A DNA stretch of 64,000 bases from Cerioporus squamosus (Eukaryota; Basidiomycota; Agaricomycetes; Polyporales; Polyporaceae): NCBI GenBank assembly GCA_022592435.1, contig JABYQS010000140.1, positions 1 through 64,000 on the forward strand, given 5' to 3'. How positions within the stretch are numbered: position 1 is the first letter of the stretch; each line of letters begins with the position of its first letter. Under the pieces are notes generated by a model. It ran no database searches, was not told the DNA's origin, and saw nothing but the letters and a program-made list of their open reading frames with translations. Positions 34,073 through 46,486 of the stretch are shown here, piece by piece. A program made the translations under genes and the position numbers.

Positions 34073-34946
34073 TATTGTTGCCCGCCTTTGGCATTTTGGT
34101 CGTGACGACCCAACCATTACCAACTGCAGATCGTGCTATCCTCTAGCGCATTGCGTGACAGGCATATCATCAAGATATCTACAGTTCGACGTTATTGGCT
34201 TATGAGCCACACCGCCGCCTGCCTCAGGCTACCCGGGGCTACTCCAAGTTCGGGACTGGAGGGCACGCGGGCGCGGTGCATCGCCAGCGTAGGAAGTGAA
34301 AGCAGCTGGCTCGAACGCGTTTGCACAGACCTTCGAATCCTCTCCCGCAGGCACTTCCAGATGGAGAACTTCCAACTTGGTCAGTGGTCCGTATGATTAC
34401 ATCTGTCGAGGGGTTTTCGAGAGGAGGGAGTGTGGTGTTTATTATCGGAAGTCCATCCGCCTGCCAGTTGAGGCCCTTGAAGCGTTGCAGTCACTGCACC
34501 TCAACCTGGAGCTGGAGAGTCGCCGCAGGCTGAGCTATCCTATCACGAAAGACCGGCGAGGTCAGCGGACAATCACGATGCCGTATCCCGGCAGACAGAC
34601 ATCCTCTTGTCTGAATACCTATCTAAGCGTCCGAGCCAGAGATGGTGTACAGAAGTACTGACTGCGAGCGCCGCATGTCCTACTGTACTGTTGCTCGAAG
34701 CAAGTGCACAAAGACTCTGCCGTATCCGAGTGCGACCTCCTTTCGCGCTCACGTGACCCCAGCCACAACCGTGTCATTCTCAGTGTCAACGCGCTCTCAC
34801 CGCGACCACCATCTGCTTAGCCTTCAAGTCTTCTTCCCGTTCGTGTCTCTTTCTCCTTCGACCTCGGCAAATTTGTTGTACTGGGACTGGGCGGGCGTCT
34901 TATTCCCGTTGTACTCCGACATATCCTTCGTCACCACCCTGCAATT
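34073..34946. other. Spacer upstream of the RING-coiled-coil gene
   Basis: About 870 bases without a recognised gene. The right end should contain the promoter and 5' untranslated region of the gene starting at 34947. Confidence 0.35.
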
Positions 34947-36426
34947 ATGTCGTCAACCGGGTTCCTTTGCAGCATATGTCAAGACAGCTACGCAATCGCC
35001 GAGATCCGTTCGCTGCCGTGCGGTACGAGCATTCTTCCTGATACATATTGCTCCCAACTGAGTCTCTGTGATGTAGGGCACACCCACTGCGCGACATGTA
35101 TAACAGCATACATGGCAGCCACGCGACCACAGCGCGGCAAATATCCGTGCCCTCATTGTCGTGCGTTATTCAAGAACTCAGAACCCCACCCAATCTTTCT
35201 TGAGAACAGCGACTCTGCAAGCCAGGCTGGCGGCCGAAGTGGCGAACCCGTCTGTCATTCTGGCCCATTCCACCACCAGGTCGCGTCTGCTCTCAGGGAG
35301 GTGACGTGTGTAGAGGAGGACCAGAGAGCTCAGACCGTGCAACGGGCAGCGCAGGAGATGGAGAAGGTTACGGAGTTGATGAGTGGCCGTGATTGCTTGC
35401 TGGTACGTGCAACCCAGTATTTCATACGATGCAACCATGTAGCCCAACAATCTCCTCCAAAGGGTCTCCTCGCCGCAGTTGCCGCACGATGGCGGGGGAT
35501 GCTGCCACTCTTCAACACGATCGCTAAACAACGTGCCGACATTGCGCTTCTACGCCGCCAACTCCAGGAGGCGAAGGAGGAGGCGAAGACGGCCGAGCGT
35601 GTTGCGGAGGACGCCGTCATGGAGGCGGAGAAGACCCTCCCTACACTCAGGAGCACTCAGCGTGAGCTGCGGGAAGCCAAAATACGTCTCAATCAACTCG
35701 AACAAACGATGGTGACTCGGGCGGATAAGCACAAAGCCGAGCTGGAGGATAAGAGTCAGGAAGTGAGCAGGCTTCACGACCAGCTGCGAGCACTCAAAGC
35801 TCAGGTGCGAGTCAACAGGATATTCGTGTCTTCCCATCCTCACGTACGCGACGCGACAGGAACTCAAGCAAAAGCAGGAAATCAGGAAGCTGCGGGAGGA
35901 AGCGAAGCCGAGGACACGTCATCTGCAGATTGCTGCCTCGCGAGACACAAAATACTTCGCGGACCGCAGCCAAAGCGAGCTGGAGCTGCTCGCACCCACA
36001 TCGAACAGAGTAGGTTTGTTCTACCCCCTCTGAACGAACGGAGAGCTCACTCTGCGATAGGTATCCGGATACTTCCAGGCGCTGGAACATACTCGTCATA
36101 CTCCGCGCAAGCGCAAGCGGTCTGAAGACGAGGACGAGTCTCTCTCGTCGGACTTTGACCCAGATCCCATGTTGTGCATGAGGAATTCGTCGTCTCCACA
36201 AGCAAAGGACGCGCCAGTACTCCAACGCGCTCCGCCGGTAGTGAAGGCACTGTCGTTCGCTTCCGACTGGCAGCTTCCTTCCCAACAGGTGAAGCGGTCA
36301 AAATCAAGCTCAAGGGTTCTGCAACGCCCTGCATCTTCAACGAATCCGTTCGGGCTTCAGCTCGACGCCAAGGGGAAGCCGCTCGCGCCCGTGCAGACTG
36401 GTTCCCGGAGGAGGGCGAAATTCTGA
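34947..36426 (+). CDS. RING-finger coiled-coil protein, putative E3 ubiquitin ligase
   Basis: Exons 34947-35022, 35077-35804, 35860-36009 and 36061-36426 join in frame to 439 residues. The RING finger (residues about 8-70) has the ligands CSIC, SLPC-GHTHCATC and CPHC, with an intron inside the conserved PCG. Two coiled-coil stretches follow (IALLRRQLQEAKEEAKTAER; LREAKIRLNQLEQTMV). A basic, NLS-like PRKRKRSEDEDES begins the last exon and the C-terminus is Ser/Pro-rich and basic (VQTGSRRRAKF). Known: RING fingers of this form bind two zinc ions and often recruit E2 enzymes. The target is unknown. The gene at 54345 has the same architecture and the same first intron position. Relics at 33090-34072 show this family turning over locally. 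Confidence 0.85.
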
Positions 36427-37168
36427 TGTTCATCTTGGTCGTCGCGCCACCATCCCCACCTCGTCTATATACCAGTCAGCACCGGCTGTGGGTTTCAGGG
36501 CCTCGAGCTTGCTTCTTCGAATTCCCGAGCTGTGTACTGCTCGCGACTCACCCCCGACCAGGCCTTGTAGTTCTCCAGTCGCGATGCATTGGCAAACTTG
36601 GGCTAATTGCCTGTGTTGCGTCAAAGCGCACCCAGTTCCGTGCAGACCAACCGCGGCTACCCCGGTATGGTCGCCTTACTAGGTGGATTTCCTGGTGACA
36701 ACTCGCAAGGACTGCGCCGACTGCGACGTGATCCTGATCTTGTAGCTTGTTGGGTACATACAGTACAGCACTTTCGAAACTTCCCGAGACTTGGTCCTTG
36801 CTTCCCAGCCACAGTACTAGTCCCTGTCCGCTACTTGAGGGCGCAGACAGTGTAGAGTCCTGCTTACCCCCTGCCTCCGGACGTTTAATATGTAGACTTA
36901 CAGTATTAAAGCTTTTCTCACCTCAGTGATGGAAGTTGATGAGACGGATTGTGCGGATGCTTCGACGACGACGACCGCTGTGTATAGATCGTGAGAATGT
37001 GCAGTACCGCCCAGCGAGCTCGCCGAGCACAGCGTTCCCGACGGTAAACATGACACTCTCGCTTTGTCTGTGAATACATCCCTCGTCGACAGGCGTCGGC
37101 CCTCATTCCACTACCACTCGTTTCTTCCTACCTCGGCGCGTCCGCCCTCCGGTTTCTGAACAAAGTAG
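36427..37168. other. Spacer between RING gene and She3-like gene
   Basis: About 740 bases with no recognised gene. The right part is the likely promoter and leader of the She3-like gene. Confidence 0.35.
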
Positions 37169-39234
37169 ATGTCCAGCGGGAGCCACCTCGCCTCACCACT
37201 CTCGCCGCCGCGCTCAATATCTCGGCCGTCCTCAAGAGGTTCCGGACGGGCGACCCCTGTTGTGACCCTCGCAGACGAGACCGGTGCGTGCCTCCGCTCT
37301 GAGCTACGACGCGAGAGCTGTCCGCTGTACACGGAATTCGGCGAGTGCTGAACGAGCGCCGTGCGCACCCCGACAGTGGCCATCCGCCAGCATATGTCCA
37401 CGCTCAAGCACAACATCCGACACCAACAAGCCCAGCTCGCAGCACTCGAGAACACCGTCCTCCGCGGCCCGCGCCCGCTCCCGCCCGGCATCTTCACCTC
37501 CCCGCCCATGTCCCCGTCCGAACTCGACTCGAACCCACCGCCGCCGAGGATCGCGCGCCGAAGCAGCTTCGACGCACTGCAGGGCCTGGCGGGACCGGAG
37601 TCCAGCTTGCCACTTCCGCGCAAGGCCAGCAACATGTCATTTGGGGAGGAAAATGGGATCAGGGAGGGCATCCCGACCGGCTCGGGGTCTGCGCATAGGT
37701 CGTCGAGTCCGACACGGACACTCAGTCGTGAGTCTCTTCTTGCACACCGCCCCCGTGCTGCGATACTAAGGCCTAGGCAGGCATTCCTGTTTCCTCGGTA
37801 GGTCAGTAGGTCGGACATTCGCAGCGCATCTCCACAGTGGCGCGTCTCGAGCTCGTGAGGAGCAGTATTGGCTCGCGGGACAATGCTAGCTCCTCCGGAT
37901 CGATGACCACACGTCTTCAACTCCCTGGCGTTGAGCGGCTGGATGATGATCGGGTGGACGGGTTCAAAGGAGAGCATGGACAGGTGGGACGTTCAGGTAT
38001 CGGCAGCAGGTACCGTCCGCTCGTTCGTTCATCGGGATTGGCACGATCTGCCAGGACGTCATATTGCCTGCCATATCTTATCGTTGGGGCCTTTGCCTAT
38101 AACCGATATTACTCTTCGGCTCAATTGCTGGGAAGCAAATATGAATCGCTGCTGCATGCCACTGTCCTGACTACTGGCCCACATCCACACAGCAGGGCGG
38201 CTGTCTCCCTTTGTGCAGAATGCTGACGAGCTCCGCAGGCAATGCACGGGCATTAGCAGAAGAAGATCTCGGCGACTCATCCAGATCATCCACGAATTTA
38301 CACGTATCGACCACGTCAGCAGGAGGCGTATCGCCACGGCGGGCGTCGTTCGCACCCGGGAACACGACAAAGGTCCTCGCGGACCTTCAGGCCGGCGTCC
38401 TCAATGCGAAGAACGCGCTCGAGAATACGAAAGCACAGCTGCGGGTTAGTCAGCGGCAGGTCAGCCAGCTAACCCGACAGACGGAGGACCTGAAGGAGGT
38501 GCGGGAACGGTTACGACTCGAGAACGAGGGCTTGAACAACGTCGTCGCACGGAAAGAGCGATTGCTCCAGGAGGTGCGTGCGCTGTAGCTGTCAGATTGT
38601 TGGGGATGTCTTACCCGGGCGCAGGTACTGGATCGCGCACGGAAAGCAGAGGCGGAGGTTATCACGCTCAGATCATCGCTCAAGAACGAGACGACGACAT
38701 CGAAGAAGACAATCCGCGAAATGGAGGCGTCGCTCGCAGAGAGTACAGCTCGGACGCAAAAGGCGGAGCGCGAGTACGCCGTCCTGCGAGACTCGATCAA
38801 GGGGCTCGTGGAGTCGTTCCAGACGGACGCTGTCAACCTGCGCGAGGAGATGAAGCGGCGGGAGGAGAAGCTGAAGGCGGATGCGGAGGAGATGGGGAGG
38901 AAGTACAAGTCGCTGCTGGAGGCGGTGCGGAAGGAGCGCGAGTCGGGCGGTCTGGGCGAGGTGCGGTGGTTGCTGCACGAGAACAAGCGGATAACGGAGC
39001 AGATGGAGGTAACGCTGAAGGAGGAGATGAAGGACCTACGTGGGGAGGTGGACAGGCACGCGCAGGAGAGCGACGAGGCCATCCAGACTGCGAAGTATGT
39101 CCTCTCAACTTCCCCGAAATCCGCGCTTGCTGATGCTTGTTCGATGCAGAACACTGGCTACCGAACTCAGTCGACTACGGCGGCTCATGCGGCAAGCGGG
39201 AGCTGCTGCAGCTGCAGAAGCGCGAAACTCATGA
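37169..39234 (+). CDS. She3-like coiled-coil protein (SWI5-dependent HO expression protein 3 family)
   Basis: The ATG at 37169 begins MSSGSHLASPLSPPRSISRP. After an intron an exon (about 37350-37730) encodes VAIRQHMSTLKHNIRHQQAQ, LAALENTVLRGPRPLPPG and SPTRTLSR. Then a gap of about 500 bases precedes an exon with GNARALAEEDLGDSS, GNTTKVLADLQAGVLNAKNA and QTEDLKEVRERLRLENEGLN. Further coiled-coil exons follow to TELSRLRRLMRQAG and a stop at 39234. The long coiled coil and its wording agree with basidiomycete proteins annotated as She3. In yeast She3 is the adaptor coupling She2-bound mRNA to myosin Myo4; whether the basidiomycete protein does so is not established. The exact first splice acceptor is uncertain. 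The Helitron begins only 300 bases downstream. Confidence 0.8.
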
Positions 39235-39586
39235 TTTCAACTTCGATTTCCACTTTCATTACGACACGACAACCTCCTCCTCCTCCCGACCTTCGACATC
39301 GCACACAGCGTCTTTTTGCCAGCCGCACTTTCTCATGTTGTCTCATTTACACTGTCCGACTCTACGCTCCCGTCGCTCTGCTGTACTCCATCTATATACC
39401 TGGAGACGCCTGTCTCTGCTACTTCTCCGCACTCTGGATTAATCATATATTGCATGGACAGCACTTCTATTATCCGCTGACAATACATCGTCTGCTTGGC
39501 CAGTCGCTCCACGTTGAACGGGGACGGCCGGTATCTATAACTAATGGCGCAGCGGGGGGGGGGTCCACGTGGCTGCCATGTGCGCG

Positions 39587-39660
39587 GCCGAGCTTGCGAG
39601 GCCGTCCCTGTCTGTGCCGAGCTTGCGAGGCGCCCAGGTTTTCGGGCCGAGCTTGCGAGG
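39587..39660 (+). repeat. Three direct repeats of GCCGAGCTTGCGAGG
   Basis: Exact 15-base copies at 39587-39601, 39616-39630 and 39646-39660, spaced 29 and 30 bases apart. They lie just inside the proposed 5' end of the Helitron, after a run of ten G. Confidence 0.9.
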
Positions 39661-40607
39661 CCCCACCATCTTGCCCGCCGCCAGGCGCCCGCTGCGGCGA
39701 TTTCTCTAAGTCCTCGCAAACCCCGAAAGCTTCTATAGCACCCGTAGTACGTACGAATAAACTCTATAACTTCGCAGATAGATAGCGGCAGCCCGTCTGA
39801 ACACTCCGGTACCAAAAAATAAGAATCATCTAAATGAATGCCTTCGCAATTTGGCAAACCGTGTTTTGTGCGCAGGCACGAAATCATCGCGCAAGGGAGG
39901 CCCTGCCAAAACGCGATATAGTGGACACCTACTTTCACGCCTCATGCGCGGCGCGTCAATGCACTGCCACCCAGCCCCCCCTGCCTACTGTATGGGAGAA
40001 GACCCGACAAGCTCGATAAGCACAGCGGCTCTTACTCCCTATCAATGTGAGTTTCTAATGGCTGCTTACTCTTGCTTATGCGCATTCTGACAGCCCTAAT
40101 AGTGCGCTATCATAAGAGCCAGATTGATTCCTCCTATCAGTGGGCGCATCCCTCTATCAAAGTAGGTTTCAAATGCACTTTTACCGCATAACAAGCCGTT
40201 CTGATGAGGTTCTATAGACTCACCACCTGCTTCCAGGCGCCCCTATCAGTGCATAGCAATTGCAACAATCAATGTCAGTGTTCTAAATAGCTTACTATCA
40301 CAAGCTCACCATTACTAACCTCTATTTACAGCGACTATAACTCGCTTTCACGCGCTCCGTCAATACATCCCAACTCCGCGGGTTCAGCATTGAGGTGAGT
40401 AACAACTGCACCTTTACCGCATAGTACAGATTATTAACACGGGCTTACAGCCACTACAATCCGCTCCTCAGTGTGCACCTCCTACCCACAACTTCGCTCC
40501 GTTGCAATCTGATATCCTCCATATAACTCTGTAAGTAGTTCAAGATTGAATAACAACAATCTTTGTGCTTATATAATTGTGGCTGCAGTCTGACACTCTC
40601 CGCTAAA

Positions 40608-43600
40608 ATGAACGCACCAAGTTCAGATGGTAGCCCTCCAGAAAAGTCTCAGTAAGTAGTCATTGCCTTCGTTATAGTTCAGTAAACTCACAGTGAACCC
40701 ATAGACGGACACCAGAACGGGATAGAGCAGTCAAACGGCATAATGACCGTGAGGGCCGATTGCAGATGACATCTCCGTCAGAGAGAAGAGGCCGACAGTG
40801 GACAGGTCTTCGAGCCCCGCCACAGCCTCAGTTTGTGTTATATCAGTCGCCTTATGGCAATGATAGTCATCACAGTAGTGGACATGGATTCCAGTTAGAA
40901 CCTGCATTTCAATATCATCCTCAGTACTTGCACACTGTTGGATCGAGTGGGCCTTTGCGTAATGAGTTCGGGCAAGGATTGAATGAAAGTTCTGATCCCT
41001 GGAGACAGACTAACCAGCCGATTGCTGGATCATCATGGGTGCAGATACCTCTGCTTATTGATCGACAGAACGGGGCAGATAGATTGGGTGGACAAAGTTG
41101 GGGATATGTGCAACACCGGGAACAGACTCATACTCAGATGCCATTTGACGGAGAGCATTCTGAGAGCTTGACAGGCACAAATACAAGCAGTGTCTTTCAG
41201 AGAATGGCTGCAAGGCGCATCAGAGGAGGACAAGGATCACAGTTACCAAGTGAAAGCACACAGAGCACGCAGGGTCCCACAGCCACCCAGCTGGAACGAC
41301 AGCAAAGAATTGCAGCTCGACAGTTTGAATTACAGCAGCAGGCACTTCCCAAAGGTCGCAGAGTGTACAAAGAGCCTGTTACATGCCATGACCTTGGATT
41401 AATAAACTCCGTTTGCACACATTGTGGTGCGTTGCACTTCTTGGATGAGCGGTTGACCAAAAGCTCAAAAGCGAGACCTCTCTATAGTGTTTGTTGTCTT
41501 CAGGGACAGATCTCTCTGCCTCTTCCATCTTTGCCTCCACAACCACTAAGGGATCTGCTCAATGGTGCTGATCCAAGGTCCCGTGCTTTTCGGGAAAAGA
41601 TCAGGCGTTACAATGCTGCATTTGCGTTTACATCATCTGGCGCAAGGTTGTCAACCGCACAACTTGCAGGTACAGAGGGACCATATTCTTTCATGATGCA
41701 AGGTGCAGTTTATCATCAGATTGGAAGTTTGCTCCCTAATGGTGATGCAGCACCTTGCTATGCTCAACTATATATCTACGATGATCAGCAAGCATTGGAT
41801 GCCCGAGACGCAAATAATGAACATCAATTGAACCGTGGGATTATGGCTGAACTACAAGAAATGCTTTTGCAGAACAATCCATTGGTACCCTTATACAGGG
41901 CTGCCCACGAATGGTTTATGAGACAGGCTATAGAACAGAGAAATGATCTTTTGGCCCGCATTGTTCTGGAGCCCACGGCTGATGGCCGTCGATACAATTT
42001 GCCTACTGCAAGTGAGGTTGCAGCAATCATACCGGGCTCAGGGGAATATGAAGAGGTGCACAAACACCGTCAGATTGCTATCCGCTTGCAGAGTGGAGAG
42101 CTGGACTTCATTAGCCATCTCCATCCATTGTATGCTCCACTCCATTATGTCCTTTTGTTTCCTCGGGGAGAGCAGGGTTGGCATGTGAACATACCCTCAA
42201 TGCAAGGAGCAAATGGCTCCAGACGTGCAGAGCATGTGTCTCAAAGATGCTACTATTCCTATGTTCTTCATCCCCGTATCATTGAGGGTTCAGAGGTGGA
42301 TTATATCTTCCGTGCAGGACGCCTACTGCAGGAATACATGGTTGATGCATGGGCATCCGTTGAAGCAAGCAGCCTTGCCTGGATTCAACACCACCAGAAG
42401 GAGATCCGTGCTGATTTGTACCAGGGATTACTTGACGCTGTCAATGCATCTGATGAGGGTGTTAATCTTGCTGAGCAGGGGCAAAGGATTATATTGCCGT
42501 CTACACATCCAGGTAGTAGCCGGCATAAGGACTCAATGGCTATATGCCGGAGATTCCGCAAACCTGATATATTCCTTACAATGACTGCCAATCCCAATTG
42601 GCCAGAAGTACAAGCAGCATTATTGGATCTTGCTGGCGGTGACCATGCTCGGAAGCAGGATGCTGCTGATCGTCCAGATATCGTAGCTCGAGTGTTTCAT
42701 CTGAAAAAACAGGCCCTTCTCAAGCTCATCAAAGGTGGTTTCTTTGGAGAGCTTGCAGCAGATGTATATACCATTGAGTTTCAGAAGCGTGGTTTGCGAC
42801 ATATGCACCTGTTGATCTTTTTACGTGAGCCGTACAAGATCAGAGATGCAGCTATGGTGGACAGTATTGTACGTGCTCAATTACCTGATCCAGTAACAGA
42901 ACCTCAGCTCTTTGCAGCTGTGACCCGTTGTATGCTTCATTCATGCAGCGACAGATGTCTTGATGACCAGAAGAAATGTAGTAAGCGTTATCCACGTGAC
43001 TTCTGTGCAGAGACCACCATGGGTGAAGATGGCTATCCAGTGTATGCTCGGCCAAATAATGGCCGCACTCACATTGTCAGACATCCACGAGGGGATAAAG
43101 TATACACAAATCAGAATGTCGTACCATATAATCCCCAACTTCTGGCCATGTTTGACTGCCATATCAATGTGGAAATATGTGCTTCTGTCAAAGCGGTCAA
43201 ATATATACATAAGTATATATACAAGGGTCATGACCGTGCAACACTGGAGGTTGGCCAAGCGGTCAATGAGATCAAGGAGTACATTGATGCACGCTACATT
43301 GGTCCACTGGAGGCAATGTGGCATTTGCAGGAGTGGCCTATGCATGAGGAGTTGCCTGCTGTATACCGACTGCCAGTGCACTTACACAACGAACAAATGA
43401 TCTTCTTTGATGCAGAAGATGTGGCAGAGGAGGTGGTCAACCGTGCTCAGCAGTCTTCGAAGACACATTTGACGGAATGGTTTACTGCCAATCAGAACTA
43501 TCCAGAGGCAAGGTCTGTACTCTATCAGGACTTTCCTGAGAAGTTTGTATGGTCCAAGAGTTCAAAAAAGTGGACACCTCGGAAGACTCGCATGGCTATC

Positions 43601-45538
43601 GGTCGTTTGCGCAGCGTGCATCCATCTGCTGGAGAGCGCTTTTACCTGCGACTTCTTCTCACAGTTGTGAAGGGTGCCCAGAGCTGGGAGGACTTGCTTA
43701 TGTTCAACGGCCAGCATTACGACACTTACAAGGCGGTCTGTCTGGCCAGGGGCTTGCTGGAAGATGACGGAGAGTGGAAAGACTGCTTGAGGGATGCAGC
43801 AGGCATGCAGTTGGGCCCGCAGTTGCGTAATCTGTTTGCCGTAATTTTGCATTGGCAACATCCTGTAGATCCAGTGAACTTATGGGAGGAATTTAAGGAG
43901 CATCTATGTGATGATCTACGCCACAAACTTGCAGTTGAATTGCAGATGGATCAGCCTACGCAGGAGCAGATCTACGACTATGGCTTGCATCTCATCAATG
44001 AGATATTGTTCCGGTGGAATAAGTCATTAGCTGACTTTCCCCCAATGCCATTGCCCCAGCACCTCTGGGCTGCTGTGACGAACAATCCCCTCTTGCATCA
44101 GGAACTCAATTATGACCCTACTGTGCTGGCAACCATGGTAGACACGAACCGTCAGAAATTCAACCCTGAGCAGGCTGCTGCTTTCACGAGTGTCATGCAC
44201 TCTGTTGATCATAATGAGGGCAAAACATTTTTCTTGCATAGTGCTGGAGGGTGTGGTAAGACCTTTGTATGCAACACTATTGCTGCCGCTGTCCGTTCGC
44301 AGCGGCGTGTGGCCTTGACCGTTGCATCATCTGGCATAGCTGCACTGTTGTTAGTGGGTGGCCGGACTGCTCATTCCCGCTTCAAGATCCCTATTCCTAT
44401 ACATGGTGACTCTATGTGTCTAATCAAAAAGACGGACAACATGGCTGAAGTCTTAAATGAGGCTGGAGTTGTTATCTGGGATGAAGTGCCTATGCAGCAT
44501 CGGCATGCCATTGAAGCAGTAGACCGCACCCTTCGTGACCTCATGGGCAAAGACCTCCCTTTTGGTGGCATTACAGTTCTCTTTGGTGGTGACTTTCGTC
44601 AAACGCTGCCGGTTATACCGCATGGGACCCGTCCTCATATTGTTGGTGCAACTCTGTGCAGATCACCATTATGGCGGCATGTGACTATGCTCCATCTGAC
44701 ACAAAACATGCGCCTCCTCCAGTCTCCCGAAAGTGCTGCACATGCTGCTTGGCTGCTCAAAATTGGTGCTGGGACCAATTCAGGTGCTGATAATCAGGTT
44801 GAGCTTCCTGAGACCATGCGTCTTCCATCAAACTCTGTGGACAGTCTTATCGAGGCTCTCTACCCTGGGATTGAACAACCTGGCAAGCCAGATGAATATT
44901 TCTTAGAGCGGACAATACTCTCTGCCAAAAATGATGCAGTTGATGACCTGAACCAGGCAATCTTGGACAAGTTTCCAGGTGCGGAGACAGTCCTGCATTC
45001 AGCAGACAAAGTGGAGGATGACAACAACAGACACTACAATGACTCGCCAGAATTTCTCAATTCTATTAGAGCGACGGGCTTGCCACTTGCCCATCTGGCT
45101 CTGAAGCCAGGCTGTCCTTTGATGCTCTTGCGTAATATTGATCCATTGAATGGCCTCTGCAATGGAACCCGCATGGTGTTGTTGGAAATCAGACCCAGAG
45201 TATTACGCTGTCGCATTCTTGGAGGTGATCATGCGGGTAAAGAAGTCTTCATCCCACGACTCAATATGACACCATCCAATGAGGATATCCCTGTTCCATT
45301 GACCCGCCGCCAGTTCCCCGTTCGCCTTGCCTTTGCAATGACGATCAACAAGTCTCAGGGGCAGTCAGTTTCTCATGTTGGTTTGGACCTTCGCACAGCT
45401 GTGTTCAGTCATGGGCAGCTCTATGTTGCCCTGTCTCGCTGCACCTCGCCTTTGCATATCAAGGTGCTGTTTGCAGAGGGTAAGGAGGATATGCGGACTC
45501 TCAATATAGTCTATCAGGAGATCCTTCCCCAGCTTTGA
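40608..45538 (+). CDS. Helitron Rep/helicase (HUH endonuclease + PIF1 helicase)
   Basis: The ATG at 40608, exon 40608-40651, an intron to 40704 and exon 40705-45538 give 1,625 residues without a stop. Seen: an N-terminal Gln-rich region; the Helitron-like N domain (YAPLHYVLLFPRGEQGWHVN, TMTANPNWPEV); the HUH motif in GLRHMHLLIFL (about residue 708); the two-tyrosine motif KYIHKYIYKGHD (about 847); then a PIF1-type helicase with Walker A (SAGGCGKTF, about 1193), Walker B (VVIWDEVPM), LFGGDFRQTLPVI, and the C-terminal motifs AMTINKSQGQSV and LYVALSRCTSP. Known: this protein nicks one strand and drives rolling-circle transposition. The leader from about 40020 to 40600 shows several plausible GT..AG introns. 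Coding sequence is lower in GC than the host genes. All key residues are present, so the protein may be active. Confidence 0.95.
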
Positions 45539-45704
45539 TTGCAAGCCCCTCAATCCTCAGTTTTGCTGTACTGTAATTTCTTTACCACTTCCCCATCCCC
45601 ACCTACCCTCTTATAGTAGTATATACCACATTATCTAACTGGAATCCAATAAAAATCATTATTATCTATCTCAGACTTTAGGGCAGGCACAAAAAACTTC
45701 ACTC

Positions 45705-45938
45705 TGAGCCAAAGGTAAAGGTAAGTATCTATCACTAATAAATGCTACTAACTGTCTTTGCTTTGCTGAGCCAAAGGCAAAGGTAAATTATTATTACATT
45801 TCAGCCATGTGTGTTCTGCTTAGCCAGCAGCAAAGCTACGCAGCGTTGAGGTGAAGGCAAAAGTGATTATGTCACCTTTCTCACATGCGCGCACTGCTGA
45901 GCCAGCGGCGAAGCAACGTAGCGTTGAGCCGAAGGCTC
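45705..45938 (+). repeat. Subterminal repeats at the Helitron 3' end
   Basis: TGAGCCAAAGG(T/C)AAAGGTAA occurs at 45705-45724 and 45767-45786. A longer unit, AGCCAGC(A/G)GC(A/G)AAGC followed by ACG and AGCGTTGAG, occurs at 45832-45859 and 45900-45938; the second copy ends in the GAGCCGAAGGCTC hairpin. Such repeats near the terminus may help end recognition (inference). Confidence 0.75.
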
Positions 45939-45971
45939 ATTTGCGGGGCAAAGCCACGGGTGCGAAACTAG

Positions 45972-46486
45972 TTTCAGCCAAAGGGAACGTTCTGGCCACT
46001 GACTGAAGGCAGGTGAGCAATCCTGTCGGTGCTCGCGACACTCCGGTGTGTGCCACAGGGTCTTCGGATGGATGTATACTATGTTCGCGTGATGCCGCCA
46101 TGGCGGCAGAGGTCAGGGGGCGGGGTTACCGGTTACCCCGCGTCGTCCCCGCACTGGAGTTCTGCTCGCCCTGTCGCGGTTTCCACTGTCTGTCAGTGTC
46201 AACTTGGCTGGGACGAGACTTAAGCAGAGAGACAGAACGTCGGCAACGCATTTGTCTGCGGTTTCTCGGGCGAAACTCAGGCGGCCCTTCGCCCGAGAGT
46301 ACCTTGCGGGTAGCGCTTGATCTCGATAGGCACTAGTCTCAGTGTCGGTGTCACTCTATTCACATGCCGGTAATCGGCGGTGCCCACTGCCGACCAGGTC
46401 GAACATATGTAAACCTGTCTCTCTCTCAACCCACTGCCATCCCGCCCGCATCCCCCGCACCATCCCTGTACTCCTGTATCACCAAC
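45972..46486. promoter_or_regulatory. Region upstream of nitronate monooxygenase
   Basis: Host DNA from the Helitron 3' junction to the start codon at 46487. No coding feature recognised. The Helitron lies within about 515 bases of this start codon, so it may have displaced upstream promoter elements (inference). Confidence 0.4.

Larger units (their letters stand above)
39534..45971 (+). mobile_element. Complete, probably autonomous Helitron (about 6.4 kb)
   Basis: Encodes an intact Rep/helicase (40608-45538). The 3' end is inferred at CTAG (45968-45971) followed by host T, preceded by a perfect 5-bp-stem hairpin GAGCC-GAA-GGCTC (45926-45938). The proposed 5' end is TC at 39534-39535 after host A (TCTATAACTAATGG..), which gives the expected insertion between A and T without target duplication. 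The 3' end is fairly convincing; the 5' end is a proposal based on the TC rule and the typical TCTATA start. The element sits between the She3-like gene (stop 39234) and the nitronate monooxygenase (start 46487). Confidence 0.75.

Noticed and set aside
39587..39660. Possible CRISPR-like array
   Set aside because: Only three copies of a 15-base unit, in a eukaryotic genome, with no cas genes. It is better seen as a tandem repeat near a transposon end.
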